The position numbers and the translations under genes are program-made. This document shows positions 1 to 15,213 of a stretch of 32,500 nucleotides of DNA, one piece after another (the first letter of the stretch is position 1; the number at the start of each line of letters is the position of its first letter). The notes beneath the pieces are model-generated. The model searched no databases. It was not told where the DNA came from and saw only the letters and a list, made by a program, of their open reading frames with translations. The DNA is from Theodoxus fluviatilis (Eukaryota > Mollusca > Gastropoda > Cycloneritida > Neritidae): positions 129,925-162,424 of the forward strand of contig JAWQFJ010002802.1 of assembly GCA_034096865.1 (NCBI GenBank), given 5' to 3'.

Positions 1-20
1 CACACACACACATTCACTCT

Positions 21-87
<67 letters not shown>

Positions 88-112
88 TTTTCTCTCTCTC
101 TCCCTCCCCCCC

Positions 113-163
<51 letters not shown>

Positions 164-338
164 TTCACTCTCTCTCTCTCTCACACATTCACTCTCTCTC
201 ACATTCACTCTTTCTCTCTCACATTAATTCTCTCTCTCACATTCACTCTCTCACATTCAATCTCAAATTCACTATCTCTCTCTTTCTCTCTCTCACATTC
301 ATTCTTTCTCTCACATTCACTCTCTCTCTCACATTCAT

Positions 339-364
<26 letters not shown>
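1..364. repeat. CT microsatellite with interspersed CACATTCA motifs
   Basis: The stretch is almost entirely CT dinucleotides, broken at irregular intervals by CACATTCA or CACATTCT blocks (for example near 162, 184, 201, 238, 294, 313 and 330). This makes a minisatellite-like CT/CACATTCA pattern. Open frames on the minus strand (Arg-Glu repeats) follow from the dinucleotide period and are not genes. The left edge is cut by the window. Confidence 0.95.
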
Positions 365-534
<170 letters not shown>

Positions 535-669
535 GTTCCCCGACAATACTGAAGCCATTGATTGCTGACCTTTCATTGGAAATGACGTATGTCTTGTTGC
601 TCTGTGAAGGGTGCCATGTTTTTGGCGAGACACCTGAAAGTCCACAACAACAACCTCAAAATTGTAAAT

Positions 670-869
<200 letters not shown>

Positions 870-1271
870 TACAGAAGATACAAAAATACCTGTAAATTTA
901 AATGCGAACATTATCTGAATGATATTAACATACAGAACTTTAGAGATGTCTATATTAGGATTAGATTTGGGCTCTGTGAACTAAACACAAACAAGCGATA
1001 TAAGAGTGATGAAGCATCAAATATGAATTGTCCATTCTGTAGAAATGAAGCAGAGAACGAGGAGCATTTTCTGTTTGTTTGTAACACATATCGCGAAGCA
1101 CGAAAGAAATACATAGAAAAACATATAACGAGAAACAATCATATGAGACTGACAAAATTGCTGGACAGTAATAACATCAGGAAGGTGAGAGATGTTGCAA
1201 TGTACATTTTCTATGCTTTGAAACTACGCAACCAAATGGTTGAAATGATATCAGACCCTGTAGATATGTGA
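870..1271 (+). pseudogene. LINE (non-LTR retrotransposon) ORF2 C-terminal fragment, 133 codons
   Basis: This is an open frame from a stop at 867 to TGA at 1269-1271. It has no required start because it is the tail of a larger protein. Residues 54-71 read CPFCRNEAENEEHFLFVC, which fits C-X2-C-X8-H-X4-C. That is the CCHC motif (CX1-3CX7-8HX4C) known near the C-terminus of many LINE reverse transcriptase proteins. Ahead of it lies a YIRIRFG...L segment, and behind it a basic YREARKKYIEK segment; both are usual around this motif. The endonuclease and reverse transcriptase domains are missing. The upstream boundary is the trinucleotide array. It is a 5'-truncated copy, probably inactive. The LINE clade cannot be decided from this part. 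Confidence 0.75.
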
Positions 1272-1526
1272 TTTTTCCACTGTTACTTCATAACTCAAAG
1301 TAAACGTGTACATACATGTATATGTTCATTAATTTAAACATGAACACTAGTAAAAAGCAACTGTAAATACTTAGAAATCCAACTCCACGTTATATACATA
1401 ATCAGGTCTCCTATACACTTTTCCATTGAATCATCACCTACATTATAACTTCGATGCTGTTTAAACACGTGCACATATTAATATAATCGTGTAATTTTAT
1501 ACTGTCGTTCGTCGGCCGAAATAAAG
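1272..1526 (+). mobile_element. LINE 3' untranslated region ending in CGTCGGCCGAAATAAAG
   Basis: AT-rich sequence follows the LINE stop codon and ends at 1510-1526 with CGTCGGCCGAAATAAAG, after which repeats begin at once. The same 17-mer ends another block at 1988-2004, also followed by repeats. Two independent occurrences at a repeat junction mark it as a retroelement 3' terminus. Assigning it to the frame at 870-1271 is an inference from position and strand. Confidence 0.6.
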
Positions 1527-1640
1527 ATGAAGTCTGAAGTCTGTCTGAAGTCTGTCTGTCTGTCTGTCCTGGTATGGTCTGTACTGGTCTGGTCTGGTCT
1601 GGTCTGGTCTGGTCTGGTCTGGTCTGGTCTGGTCTGGACT

Positions 1641-1705
<65 letters not shown>
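1527..1705 (+). repeat. Evolving microsatellite tail: GAAGTCT, GTCT, GGTCT, CT
   Basis: Immediately after the LINE 3' terminus the sequence steps through GAAGTCTGTCT units, then GTCT units, then about 13 GGTCT units, then a pure CT run of about 60 bases. Each motif overlaps the next by point change or slippage, so it reads as one tail that was repeatedly remodelled. Peptide-like frames through it are artefacts. Confidence 0.85.
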
Positions 1706-1710
<5 letters not shown>

Positions 1711-2004
1711 ATTTGTATAAATTCCTTATGGTTGAACCTCATTCCATTGAATACGTTTCCTGTGTATCCATAACCTCTACAACTAAATGCTGATAGTAGG
1801 AAAATTGCTGAATTTCCTTTATCCATAATTTGATATTTCTGTATCTCATACATGTACATATCGCGTTTCGTAACATCAATATTTGACTAATCGTATCTGT
1901 ATATTGATGCGTTTTTAAGGATTGCCATACTATGTCACACACTTACGTGTATTCATATGTGTTTCATACTGTATTCATTTGACGGGTCGTCGGCCGAAAT
2001 AAAG
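1706..2004 (+). mobile_element. Second retroelement 3' end, same terminal 17-mer
   Basis: An AT-rich block ends at 1988-2004 with CGTCGGCCGAAATAAAG, identical to 1510-1526, and is followed by a CT array after a short AATTTAAT spacer. Upstream of the shared terminus the two blocks are only weakly alike, so this is a diverged or related family member. No LINE coding sequence is visible here, so it would be a very short 5'-truncated insertion. Confidence 0.5.
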
Positions 2005-2008
2005 AATT

Positions 2009-2010
<2 letters not shown>

Positions 2011-2070
<60 letters not shown>

Positions 2071-2129
2071 TTCTCTCTCTCTCTCTCTTAAAGGGGCTGG
2101 TGGCCTATTCAATAAATCCGTTCGTTCGT

Positions 2130-2177
<48 letters not shown>
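2011..2177. repeat. CT arrays split by an AATAAA-GTTC retroelement-like tail
   Basis: Two CT arrays (2011-2090 and 2131-2176) flank a 40-bp insert holding GGTGGCCTATTCAATAAATC and then four GTTC units. AATAAA followed by a tetranucleotide run is the form of a third retroposed 3' end, though only a few tens of bases remain. Confidence 0.8.
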
Positions 2178-2181
<4 letters not shown>

Positions 2182-2213
2182 CCCTTCCTCCCTCCCTCCT
2201 TTTGGGTGCAGCA

Positions 2214-2229
2214 AACTTGAATTCAAGTT
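2214..2229. repeat. 16-bp perfect palindrome
   Basis: AACTTGAATTCAAGTT equals its own reverse complement. It sits just after the CT array and may be chance. No function is assigned. Confidence 0.6.
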
Positions 2230-2312
2230 ATGTAATTAACAGTTGAAATGCGGTATCCGCCCCGTTGCAAGGGAGTCAACTCTAATTTCTTCGCTACGGC
2301 TTGTGTATTTAC

Positions 2313-2460
2313 CTGCATTTGTCGCAGCTGGTTTTCCCAAGAAGACGACATGACCCTCTCCACGCATAGCAATGTTGTCGGTAAGAACAGCAACTGTAGG
2401 AGTAAAACTAGGATCTGTAGCGACGGCAACCAGATGTTCATCCATCCACTGTGCACCATC
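2313..2460 (-). CDS. Candidate internal exon of an unknown gene
   Basis: Read on the minus strand, a pyrimidine-rich acceptor (CCCACTTTTACAG) precedes 2460 and a donor (GCAG then GTAAAT) follows 2313. The 148 bases between have one fully open, varied and non-repetitive frame. It begins DGAQWMDEHLVAVATD and ends GHVVFLGKPAATNA. The frame extends open on both sides (about 2532 to 2236). A second minus-strand open frame (2438-2641, containing SDHANKYPTPSLPHVIALQK) overlaps it in another phase and could be a neighbouring exon or part of a decayed gene. I do not recognise the protein. It could be a real exon, a pseudogene, or chance. Confidence 0.35.
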
Positions 2461-4137
2461 CTGTAAAAGTGGGTAATTGTCTTCCGTTTGTCGCCTGAAT
2501 CGTGCAAATGAAATTACGCTTCTGTAAAGCAATCACATGAGGAAGACTAGGAGTAGGATATTTGTTCGCGTGGTCGCTGATAATGGGTATAATTAAGGAA
2601 ATACCACTGAAAAGACCTTTCTGTTCTGCGTAAACGCGCATATGACAGCATTAGCAATTCTTTAATGACTAAAGGGCATAAACTCGGTCAACATACCCAC
2701 TGGACGAAACTACTTTGAAACAGTTATGATAAAAATGGAAAGCAACTCACGTGTGAAGCCTCTACACTCCTGCTGGCCACGCAGTCTCTGTTGACAATGT
2801 TTTGTCGCAGCAGGAGTAAACTAGTTTTCGCTCCCCTCGGAAACGCTCGGGAATGCTGAAACGTAGAAGACGAATTAATGGTAGTGAATGAGACCAGGAG
2901 AGAAGTCAGAGGTCAAGCTGCTACGGATGCAGAATTCCTACTGTGAAGGTTAGAGTGTCGTCTGCTGCAGTGAGGCCTGTTTTTTCCCCCCTCTGGGCCA
3001 GTGGTTAGAGCGCTCTCCTGTTGCCGCTGGCGGCAGCGGGACTTGAAGTTTCTAATACCTCGGGTGTTGGGTCCTCGAGCACGATGCTGAACTCGCATTG
3101 CCTCTCCGGACACAGAGGTGAAATCGGGTACATGTGAGGCATTACTGGGGAAACTGCAGTGCGAAAAACTCTTGATGTCAGTCTGAGCCAGCAATGGGGG
3201 CGTGAAAATGGTGCGGGTACCTGACCGTGTGCATCTTATCTGTCACCGTGTTAGTGGTCAGGTGTCAGCAAACTATTGATCGAAGTGGTCCTATGAAGAG
3301 GGGAAAAAGCGACATCCAGTTTGATTCCCAGATATGGGTCAGCTATTGGTGATAAGTCACAATATCAGCAACGCCCTTACCTTTACATTACTGGCTGAAA
3401 TGTTTGCTATCTTCTGTAACCATGATGCTTAAGTCGAAGAATTTAGCATTTTTCTCCAGAATGTGTAGATGGTCAATGAGTTGTTAAGTAAGAACGACAC
3501 GAGGACGTCTTCAACAATAGAACTGTAACAAAGTTTACGTTATCAAATGGAGAGAAACAGCATGGTTCATTTGAAGTCAGACGCACGTATTAAGACAGAC
3601 AAATCACAAATCGGTAAAACAACCTAGGTAACATTTCAACTTCAAAGAATCTTCCTGGTGCATGAACACTGTGGCTACAAGGTGACTTACAGGACAGAAG
3701 AACGCCAAACGACCCGAGCGTTGATTATAACCAATTGTGTTGCATGAAACGCGCCTCTGGGTGTTGAATGGATGGTCTGCTGTGGTTGTTGGGGTCGTGT
3801 GACACAGTGCCTGCACACCAAAAAGGCGCAACGGCAACTTTCACACGGAAAGAGTTCACCGGGTCACTATACACATGGCAGACTCAAGGGCGCAAAATCC
3901 TGTCTTTCACTGAAAGACAGGCTGTACAGAAAGAAGTAGAACACACGCAAGTAATCGGTAGGCTGTATGCAAGATGATCCTAATTACGCTGCCTGACTTC
4001 TGGTGGATGCATGATGAATAGGTTGTCATAATTGCTCAGGCAGTCCATGATGCAAGGCTTTATTATCGCACTACTCTTGCATGAGACAATTCATGCCTTC
4101 ACTCACTATGCATGCCTGCCTTCCTCCATCCCCTCCC
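2461..4137. other. No gene recognised; apparently single-copy sequence
   Basis: Apart from the tRNA-like patch near 2990 I see no repeat, no domain motif and no long convincing coding frame. Short open frames are scattered on both strands with no splice or codon support. Confidence 0.5.
2990..3060 (+). other. Possible degenerate tRNA-like (SINE) head
   Basis: CTGGGCCAGTGGTTAGAGCG resembles the D-arm and A-box segment of tRNA-derived SINEs. About 30 bases later AGCGGGACTTGAAGTTTC could be a worn B box (consensus GGTTCGANNCC). The cloverleaf cannot be closed, so this is not a functional tRNA gene. Confidence 0.3.
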
Positions 4138-4152
4138 TCGCCTCTCTCTCTC

Positions 4153-4222
<70 letters not shown>

Positions 4223-4390
4223 ACAGTTTTCGTCTCCTCTCGTCTCCATCGCCATATGTGCCTCTGTGTTATTTTATCTTTTTGTTCCTCAGTCTTTCTC
4301 TTAGTGTCTCTGTGTCTCTCTGCTCCTCTCTCTGCGTCTGTCTCTCATCCTTCCCTCTTCCCCCTTCCCTCTCTCGTTTTTCTCCCGTAG
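4138..4390. repeat. CT array and flanking pyrimidine-rich sequence
   Basis: A near-pure CT run at 4140-4218 is followed by imperfect CTCT/CTGT sequence to about 4385. The Leu/Ser-rich plus-strand frames are translation of the repeat. Confidence 0.9.
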
Positions 4391-4742
4391 GAAAACTCAG
4401 ATCAGAAATTAAATCAATAATGGTAGTGATTGAAGCAATCTTCGGAAATAGCTTTCTTTAATTTCGTCTTGGAATTGTTATGGCTTCAAATACACACGCA
4501 AAGTTTCCTTTGACACTGCTCATTGATAACAGAATGAAATGATGAACATGATAGCCGTTTCTTGTCTGGTTAGACTGTTTATGGACAGTTGAGGAGTTGG
4601 TGATTCAGCACGAGTATAGTTTATAAGCGGTCGACATTAAAATTAACTGAAAGTAACCATCTGAATTGTATGAAAAGGAAACGTTTGCCTCGGTTTACAA
4701 CGACCTAGAGTTGTGTCCCTTTAATCACGACTCCATATATAC

Positions 4743-4744
<2 letters not shown>
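4391..4744. other. No gene recognised
   Basis: Non-repetitive AT-moderate sequence between the CT array and the AT array. Nothing in it is recognisable to me on either strand. Confidence 0.5.
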
Positions 4745-4777
<33 letters not shown>

Positions 4778-4779
4778 TA

Positions 4780-4836
<57 letters not shown>
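4745..4836. repeat. AT microsatellite
   Basis: About 90 bases of AT/TA dinucleotide with a single ATAGATATCT interruption. It is self-complementary and able to extrude a cruciform. Tyr-Ile frames are artefacts. Confidence 0.97.
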
Positions 4837-4838
<2 letters not shown>

Positions 4839-4883
4839 GTGCGCGCGTTTGTATGCGTGGTTTTTCTGTTTATATTTCCGATC

Positions 4884-5367
4884 ATTCTTCTTCCTCCTCC
4901 TTCCTCCTCCTCCTCCTCCTCCTCCTACCTCCTCCTCCTTCTTCCTCCTTCTCCTTCCTCCTCCTCCTCCTCCTCCTCCTCCTCCTCCTCCTCCTCCTCC
5001 TCCTCCTCCTCCTCCTCGTTCTTCCTCCTCGACCTTCTTCTTCCTCCTCGCCCTTCCTCCTCCTTCCTCCTCCTCCTGCTTCCTCCTCCTCCTCCTCCTC
5101 CTCCTCCTCCTCCTTCCTTCTTCCTTCCTTCCTTCCTTCCTTCCTTCCTTCTTCCTTCCTTCCTTCCTTCCTTCCTCCTCCTCCTCCTCCTCCTCCTCCT
5201 CCTCCTCCTCCTCCTCCTCCTCCTCCTCCTCCTCCTCCTCCTCCTCCTCCTCCTCCTCCTCCTCCTCCTCCTCCTCCTCCTCCTCCTCCTCCTCCTCCTC
5301 CTCCTCCTCCTCCTTCGTTCCTTCCTTCCTCCTCCTCCTTTCCTTCCTCCCTTCCTTCCTTCCTCCG

Positions 5368-5407
<40 letters not shown>
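4884..5407. repeat. Long pyrimidine tract: TCC, TTCC and CT arrays
   Basis: More than 500 bases are nearly pure pyrimidine on the plus strand. The order is TCC arrays with TTC breaks, two TTCC blocks (about 5112-5175), a long uninterrupted CCT array to about 5312, more TTCC, and a CT run at 5367-5407. Homopolymeric frames (Ser, Pro, Leu, Glu, Arg, Gly) arise in every phase and none is a gene. The strand asymmetry favours triplex or H-DNA. Confidence 0.97.
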
Positions 5408-5409
<2 letters not shown>

Positions 5410-6286
5410 TTACGGGGATCCATAAACGAAATAACACGGTCCCAGGGTTCAGTACATGTTTTATAATCAATCACAAAAACATGCCCGTAACAGGGGTAGA
5501 AAATAAAAATAAAAGGAATGTTACATGGGTATCTGGATCCACCACAACATCCTCGATAACCTCAATCTCATAAAATTTACAGCTCTTCTTCCTCTACTCC
5601 ATTCCCAATGGGAAAAATGAAAAAGCACAGCAGCACAAGTAAAATCTCGCTCAGCCCTCCACTATAAACATAAAACACGTATCGATCAGCCTTCTACTAT
5701 TATAAACATAAAATCGCGCAGGTCAGCCCTTGACAAGTAAAAACTATCGACCCGTAAAAATGTTCACACCAACCTTCCACCTTTGCCCGTTCTCTGCCTC
5801 TCTCTCTCTCTCTGCCCGTCTTCACTCGGAGTTGCTTCGTCTTCCGCTTCTCTCTTCTCCTCACCCAGCAGCTTCAAGGCAGACTCATCTCTCCTCTCTC
5901 CTTTCCGTGGGCAGACTGGCGGCAAGAAAGTCCGCTCCACGCAGCAAGACAGTCCACTCCACGCAGACTGTACAGCAGACTGACCTCACCCCTCTCTCTC
6001 CAGCAGACAGACTGACGACCGAACGACCTCCCCCTCTCCTGGCTGTAGGCAGACTAAATGCTAACTTTTTCCTTCGCTAACATAGTCATCGTCTCATAAG
6101 TACCTCACAAACTTAGCACTATTCAAACCTCAGAACAAACATCGCTCACTACCCACGGGGCAGAACTCAATTTCTACTCACTCCAAAACCCTCATTGCAA
6201 AAACGCACACAGCCGCGGGATTACCCACCCGCAAAAACCAAGTCTATCTCAAGTAAGATATCTGGGAAACAACTTTCCCCATTACA
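5408..6286. mobile_element. Probable solo LTR, 879 bp, inserted in a CT tract
   Basis: The segment begins TGTTACGGGG and ends CCCCATTACA. These are 5'-TG...CA-3' ends, and the two are inverted repeats matching at 8 of 10 positions. The five bases on either side are both CTCTT (5403-5407 and 6287-6291), as expected for an LTR-element target duplication. CT repeat lies on both outer sides, so removing the segment restores one continuous CT tract. Inside are two TATAAACATAAAA boxes (about 5664 and 5701), a pyrimidine-rich zone, and repeated GCAGACT motifs at 5876-6055. A second inverted pair (TGTTACGGG at 5408, CCCGTAACA at 5484) lies near the left end. No gag or pol remains. The target duplication is weakened by the CT context, and orientation is unresolved. 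Confidence 0.5.
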
Positions 6287-7781
<1,495 letters not shown>

Positions 7782-8397
7782 AGTGTCAAATCGCATTGTA
7801 GGTCCGCTATTCACTAGCGTCAAATCGCATTGTAGGTCCGCTATTCACTGGCGTCAAATCGCATTGTAGGTCCGCTATTCACTCAGCGTCAAATCGCATT
7901 GTAGGTCCGCTATTCACTAGCGTCAAATCGCATTGTAGGTCCGCTATTCACTAGCGTCAAATCGCATTGTAGGTCCGCTATTCACTGGCGTCAAATCGCA
8001 TTGTAGGTCCGCTATTCACTAGCGTCAAATCGCATTGTAGGTCCGCTATTCACTGGCGTCAAATCGCATTGTAGGTCCGCTATTCACTCAGCGTCAAATC
8101 GCATTGTAGCTCCGCTATTTACTAGCGTCAAATCGCATTGTAGGTCCGCTATTCACTAGCGTCAAATCGCATTGTAGGTCCGCTATTCACTCAGCGTCAA
8201 ATCGCATTGTAGCTCCGCTATTTACTAGCGTCAAATCGCATTGTAGGTCCGCTATTCACTAGCGTCAAATCGCATTGTAGGTCCGCTATTCACTAGCGTC
8301 AAATCGCATTGTAGGTCCGCTATTCACTCAGCGTCAAATCGCATTGTAGCTCCGCTATTTACTAGCGTCAAATCGCATTGTAGGGCCGCTATTCACT
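7782..8397. repeat. 34-bp tandem satellite, 18 copies
   Basis: The core is GCGTCAAATCGCATTGTAG followed by a GTCCGCTATTCACT end, repeated 18 times with near identity. Most units are 34 bp. Copies 4, 10, 13 and 17 carry an extra C (35 bp). Copies 10, 13 and 17 also share two changes (GCTCC for GGTCC, TTTACT for TTCACT), so a variant unit recurs every three or four units. The first copy reads AGTGTC and the last reads AGGGCC, the usual sign of array edges. Confidence 0.97.
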
Positions 8398-8519
8398 CAA
8401 CTCTCTGTCCGCTCACTCGGCTTAGTCGGCGTCGGCATTTTTGATCGTCACCTGTGCAACTCTTGACGACAGCAGGTCTTTTTGGAATAGACTGCACTCG
8501 TTAGAAAGATACCAGGATT

Positions 8520-8639
8520 CATTTAAACCCTTCAGGACATTATATAAGTGACAGATGTAATAGCAAAAACCACAGATTTCATTTTACCCTTCAGGACATT
8601 CTACAAGTGACAGATGTAATAGCTAAAGCCACAGATGTT
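8520..8639. repeat. 59-bp tandem duplication
   Basis: Two adjacent diverged copies share TTCAGGACATT, then a few variable bases, then AAGTGACAGATGTAATAGC and CCACAGAT. The shared start lies at 8531 and 8590, a spacing of 59. The two copies differ at several positions. Confidence 0.9.
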
Positions 8640-8744
8640 TCCATTCGAGGAAGCGTAGGCTGCCATCAGGAAATTTGGATGGACACGACTGTACCGCTAC
8701 ATGACAAGCAAGAACCCATCTGATTGGCTGTTCGAGAAGAACAC

Positions 8745-11970
<3,226 letters not shown>

Positions 11971-12199
11971 CAGGGGCTGTACGTGACATGATTCCATTAT
12001 TCGCATGTGCAGTCTGTTTTGATCCCTTTGCAACAACTTTGACCTTTACTGAGAGATTCACTCTCGAAATCAGACTGCTACAAGGGAAAGGAAATCGTAT
12101 CACTTCGTGTGGTCTGGACGTCATTTCTGCTAGAACTTTGAAGACGCTTCTATGAGGCCTTGCTTTTTTATCAAACAAAAAAGGAAATAGAATTCGCTT

Positions 12200-12440
12200 G
12201 GACATGGGGGATGGGGGTCGGGATGGTGGACGAGAAGAGGGCGGGGGGGAGGACCTGCCAATTCTACAAACTCTCTTTGATGTGCGTGCTCACAGACACG
12301 CACACTGAGTTGTTGACTTGCGGAACACACGGGATAACGGGTGGGTGGGGATAGCGAAGGGAAGGGGAGGCATGGAGGATCAGAGGAGAAGAAAGGGAGG
12401 AAAACTGGGATGGGTGGGGGATGGGGTTGGGTTGGTAATA
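12200..12440 (+). other. G-rich tract with G-quadruplex motif
   Basis: The best motif is at 12407-12431: five runs of at least three G separated by AT, T, AT and TT. Further G-runs occur at about 12206-12225 and 12340-12360. No coding sequence is supported here. Confidence 0.6.
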
Positions 12441-15100
12441 TGGGGAAGAAGAGACTACGGAGATAGGACACAGAAAGGGCGGAGACTAATTTCTGCCTGA
12501 TGGCTGCGTCCCTTTGCGCCAAGCCCCTTTGGCTGCTCTCCGTCGTTGTCCTGGAAGCTCTCCAAGGGCAAGGAAGCACACTCTTTTCTTTTTCCAAAAC
12601 CAGCAGAGCAACGACCATGCACAAACATGTCAATAGTTTATGAAAGAGAACAACGTGGAACAGAGAATTTTTATTAAGTTAATAAAGAGCCCCTCAAGTG
12701 TTCCGGATGCTTTCATGTCGGAGCATTACAACCTTTTCACTAACATTTTGAAAGATGACCACAATCCTGCGGAGAGTGAGTTCCCTGGATAAATTATGAA
12801 ATAAGTTATCTGACGCTACTTTGCACTTGTAGTAGGTTCCTCAGAAACATTCCTAATGCTTTGATTACAGTCTCAGCGAGGTCATCATGTAATCCCATCG
12901 CTTATTCCTAGCCATTGCTCGTCACATCAAAGAACTATGAGCAATTAAAAATGTTCAATGTCTTCTGCTCTTTATGAACTTTTTGTGATAACAAACAAAA
13001 AGAGGACGCGCTGATACAAACGAAATATACTCGAATTCAGCAAAATGTCATTATGGGTAGTGAAACAGCTGTACAAGGTCTCCATAGCCAACATCCCTCC
13101 CATCAGACTAAACAAGTGGACAGCGCATGCCGAAGGAAATAGTCCTTTTCAATTCTGCGCTATCCCGCAAGTTTTAGAAGATAGCTTTACTAGGGGACTC
13201 AGTCAACCATTTGGGCATGATATTGATCGTTGATTCCCCTGCCGCCGGAATAAGGAACAGTATTGATGGAACGACTCCTTTGAAAGACTGGCTACATGAT
13301 GTAATAGCGCGGTTCATTTGGTCTTTTTCAGAAGTGCACCAGGAAAATGGTTTACTGGGTCGTTTCTCTTACCAACATGTACATGTACAGCGCATGATCC
13401 ATGGTGCCTAGTGCTCGTTCTCCTGAAAGCAGTCAGCTGGGGATCATGCTGTTTTATCGAGCGACACGTGCAGTTCGGATATACGACAAAAACACTAATC
13501 GTTACCACTGTCCGATTGACATATGATATGATATGATACCTGCACAGCCAGTCTGCTGCTCCGATATCAACTTCGGCAGTCTGTGAGAATTTCGTCTGAT
13601 TTTAGTGGCGTGCGGTCGTAAGTGTTTGGAATAATCCAGAACACGAATACCCCGATTGGTGAAGTACATGTATTTAATGCATTTGGTCCCAGCTGATTCT
13701 TTAAATAGATTGCAGGGAAACAACGTGATCTAACATAGTGCATCTTATAACCGCTTACAGCAGAGTTGGCGCGAATTGCTGTCTTTTTTCTAGGAAAACT
13801 TGCACTAGCGACGAGTTTCGTTGATTTGAGCCTGCTTTGCGCTCACTATGTTCTGCCTCTGCATTGTTCCAAAGAAATAAAGGTTGCTCTTATTTGTGAT
13901 GCTCTAAATAAACCATCACACTTGGTCCAGCTAAGATGATCCCAGTTTTGTCACAACCAGATTGGAACCGCGGGTTCAGCATGAGCGTGTGTACAATCTA
14001 TACATGAGATGGAGTGGGAGATGTTTTGACTGTAAGTCTTTGTCTCTGGTTTCCTTGATCAGGGACATGCCAAAGCAACAGTGCAGCTGTTTGACAAATG
14101 AAAAATCTCGGCTTCATTCGCGCAATAATTAATTGCGAACATTGCAGTGTTATAATGTCTTCGTTGTGGTGATGAGAAGGTGAGGTGGTGTGGCGCCTTG
14201 CACCAGATAAACCACAGTGTCGCCACACGAGCATTCGTGTACATGAATGTGTGTCACGGATGCATGACCGAAATTCACGACCACAGACAGAAGCATGGAT
14301 ATTGAAATAGAGATAGAGTCGGACATACCTACAGAGACAGAAGGGCGGACAGAGGGGCAGACAGGCTGAGGCCAAAGAAATCGACCCACACTACCGATGC
14401 TTCCGGTACTGTTGTATCCGCACTCTTGGCTTGCTTAGCAAGACCCCCATGGGAGATAAATGGTCACTTCTAAAGGAGAGGTCGTTGCAGCTGACTGGAA
14501 CAGGCAGCATGTCTGCATCAGGGTAAGAGGCAGATCCAGGTTCACTCTCATATAATCCTTATTGCAGATAATGCGCCAGACATATGCAGGAAGAGGAAGC
14601 CTCGTCTGAATGTTTGCATCATGCAAGGTTGTCCCTGACCTATAAAGTGACAGTGCTTCTCGTACCCATTCTAGTTCACTAGAGACTTCGTGTACCGGTG
14701 AAAGTGTCTCTAGCCCAGTTGACATCACGTGATGGAAGGTTTTCGTCCGAAATATGCAAGTGGAGGTCACACGAGAGGCTTGTGGGATAGCCGATCTGCT
14801 CCCTGACATACGCCGTTAAAGTAGTTCTAAGACTATTTTGCACAAAACTCTTAACTTACTCTTGCTGAGGCAATAAAAAAGCGTTTATTTGATAAAAAAT
14901 AAAATGTTTGTGTTGAAATGCAAGGACGTTTTGACATCTGAATGATTTCTGTAAATAGTGGAGAGAATAATAGTATCAGATCAAACTATTTTTGGCGCAA
15001 TGCTGTAATGCGAAGGGTCAAGTCTATTACTCATTCACTGCGAACTGTGCCAGAGCCAATACTGACTCGGGTTCACAGAATGTCTCGTACCGTGCGTTAC
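12441..15100. other. No gene recognised; apparently single-copy sequence
   Basis: I find a short ATATG repeat near 13520-13538 and a palindromic ACATGTACATGT at about 13375. A minus-strand frame of 124 codons (14435-14809) has varied composition but no motif I recognise and no clear splice sites, so it is not called. Confidence 0.45.
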
Positions 15101-15107
15101 TCTGTGG

Positions 15108-15213
15108 TGTGGGGGAAAGAATAGACTCACCGCGTCCCCCTGCACGACTAGTAAAAAGCGAATGACTAGGAGACGCGAGACCCCACTTGCTCTTACTCCA
15201 ACCAGCTGTTATG
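15108..15213 (+). repeat. Dispersed repeat, copy 1
   Basis: GGGGGAAAGAATAGACTCACCGCGTCCCCCT and what follows aligns imperfectly with 18350-18415, over roughly 70 bases with many substitutions. The right part (GACGCGAGACCCC to CCAACCAGCTGTTATGA) is present only here. Element type is unknown. Confidence 0.4.

Noticed and set aside
4725..5573. Frames rich in Leu, Ser, Pro, Glu, Arg or Gly, up to 276 codons
   Set aside because: They translate the AT, TCC, TTCC and CT arrays; every phase is open.
7782..8397. CRISPR-like array
   Set aside because: Units are contiguous with no spacers, and the genome is eukaryotic.
14435..14809. Minus-strand frame of 124 codons
   Set aside because: No recognisable motif, splice signal or repeat relation; length is within chance for 32 kb.
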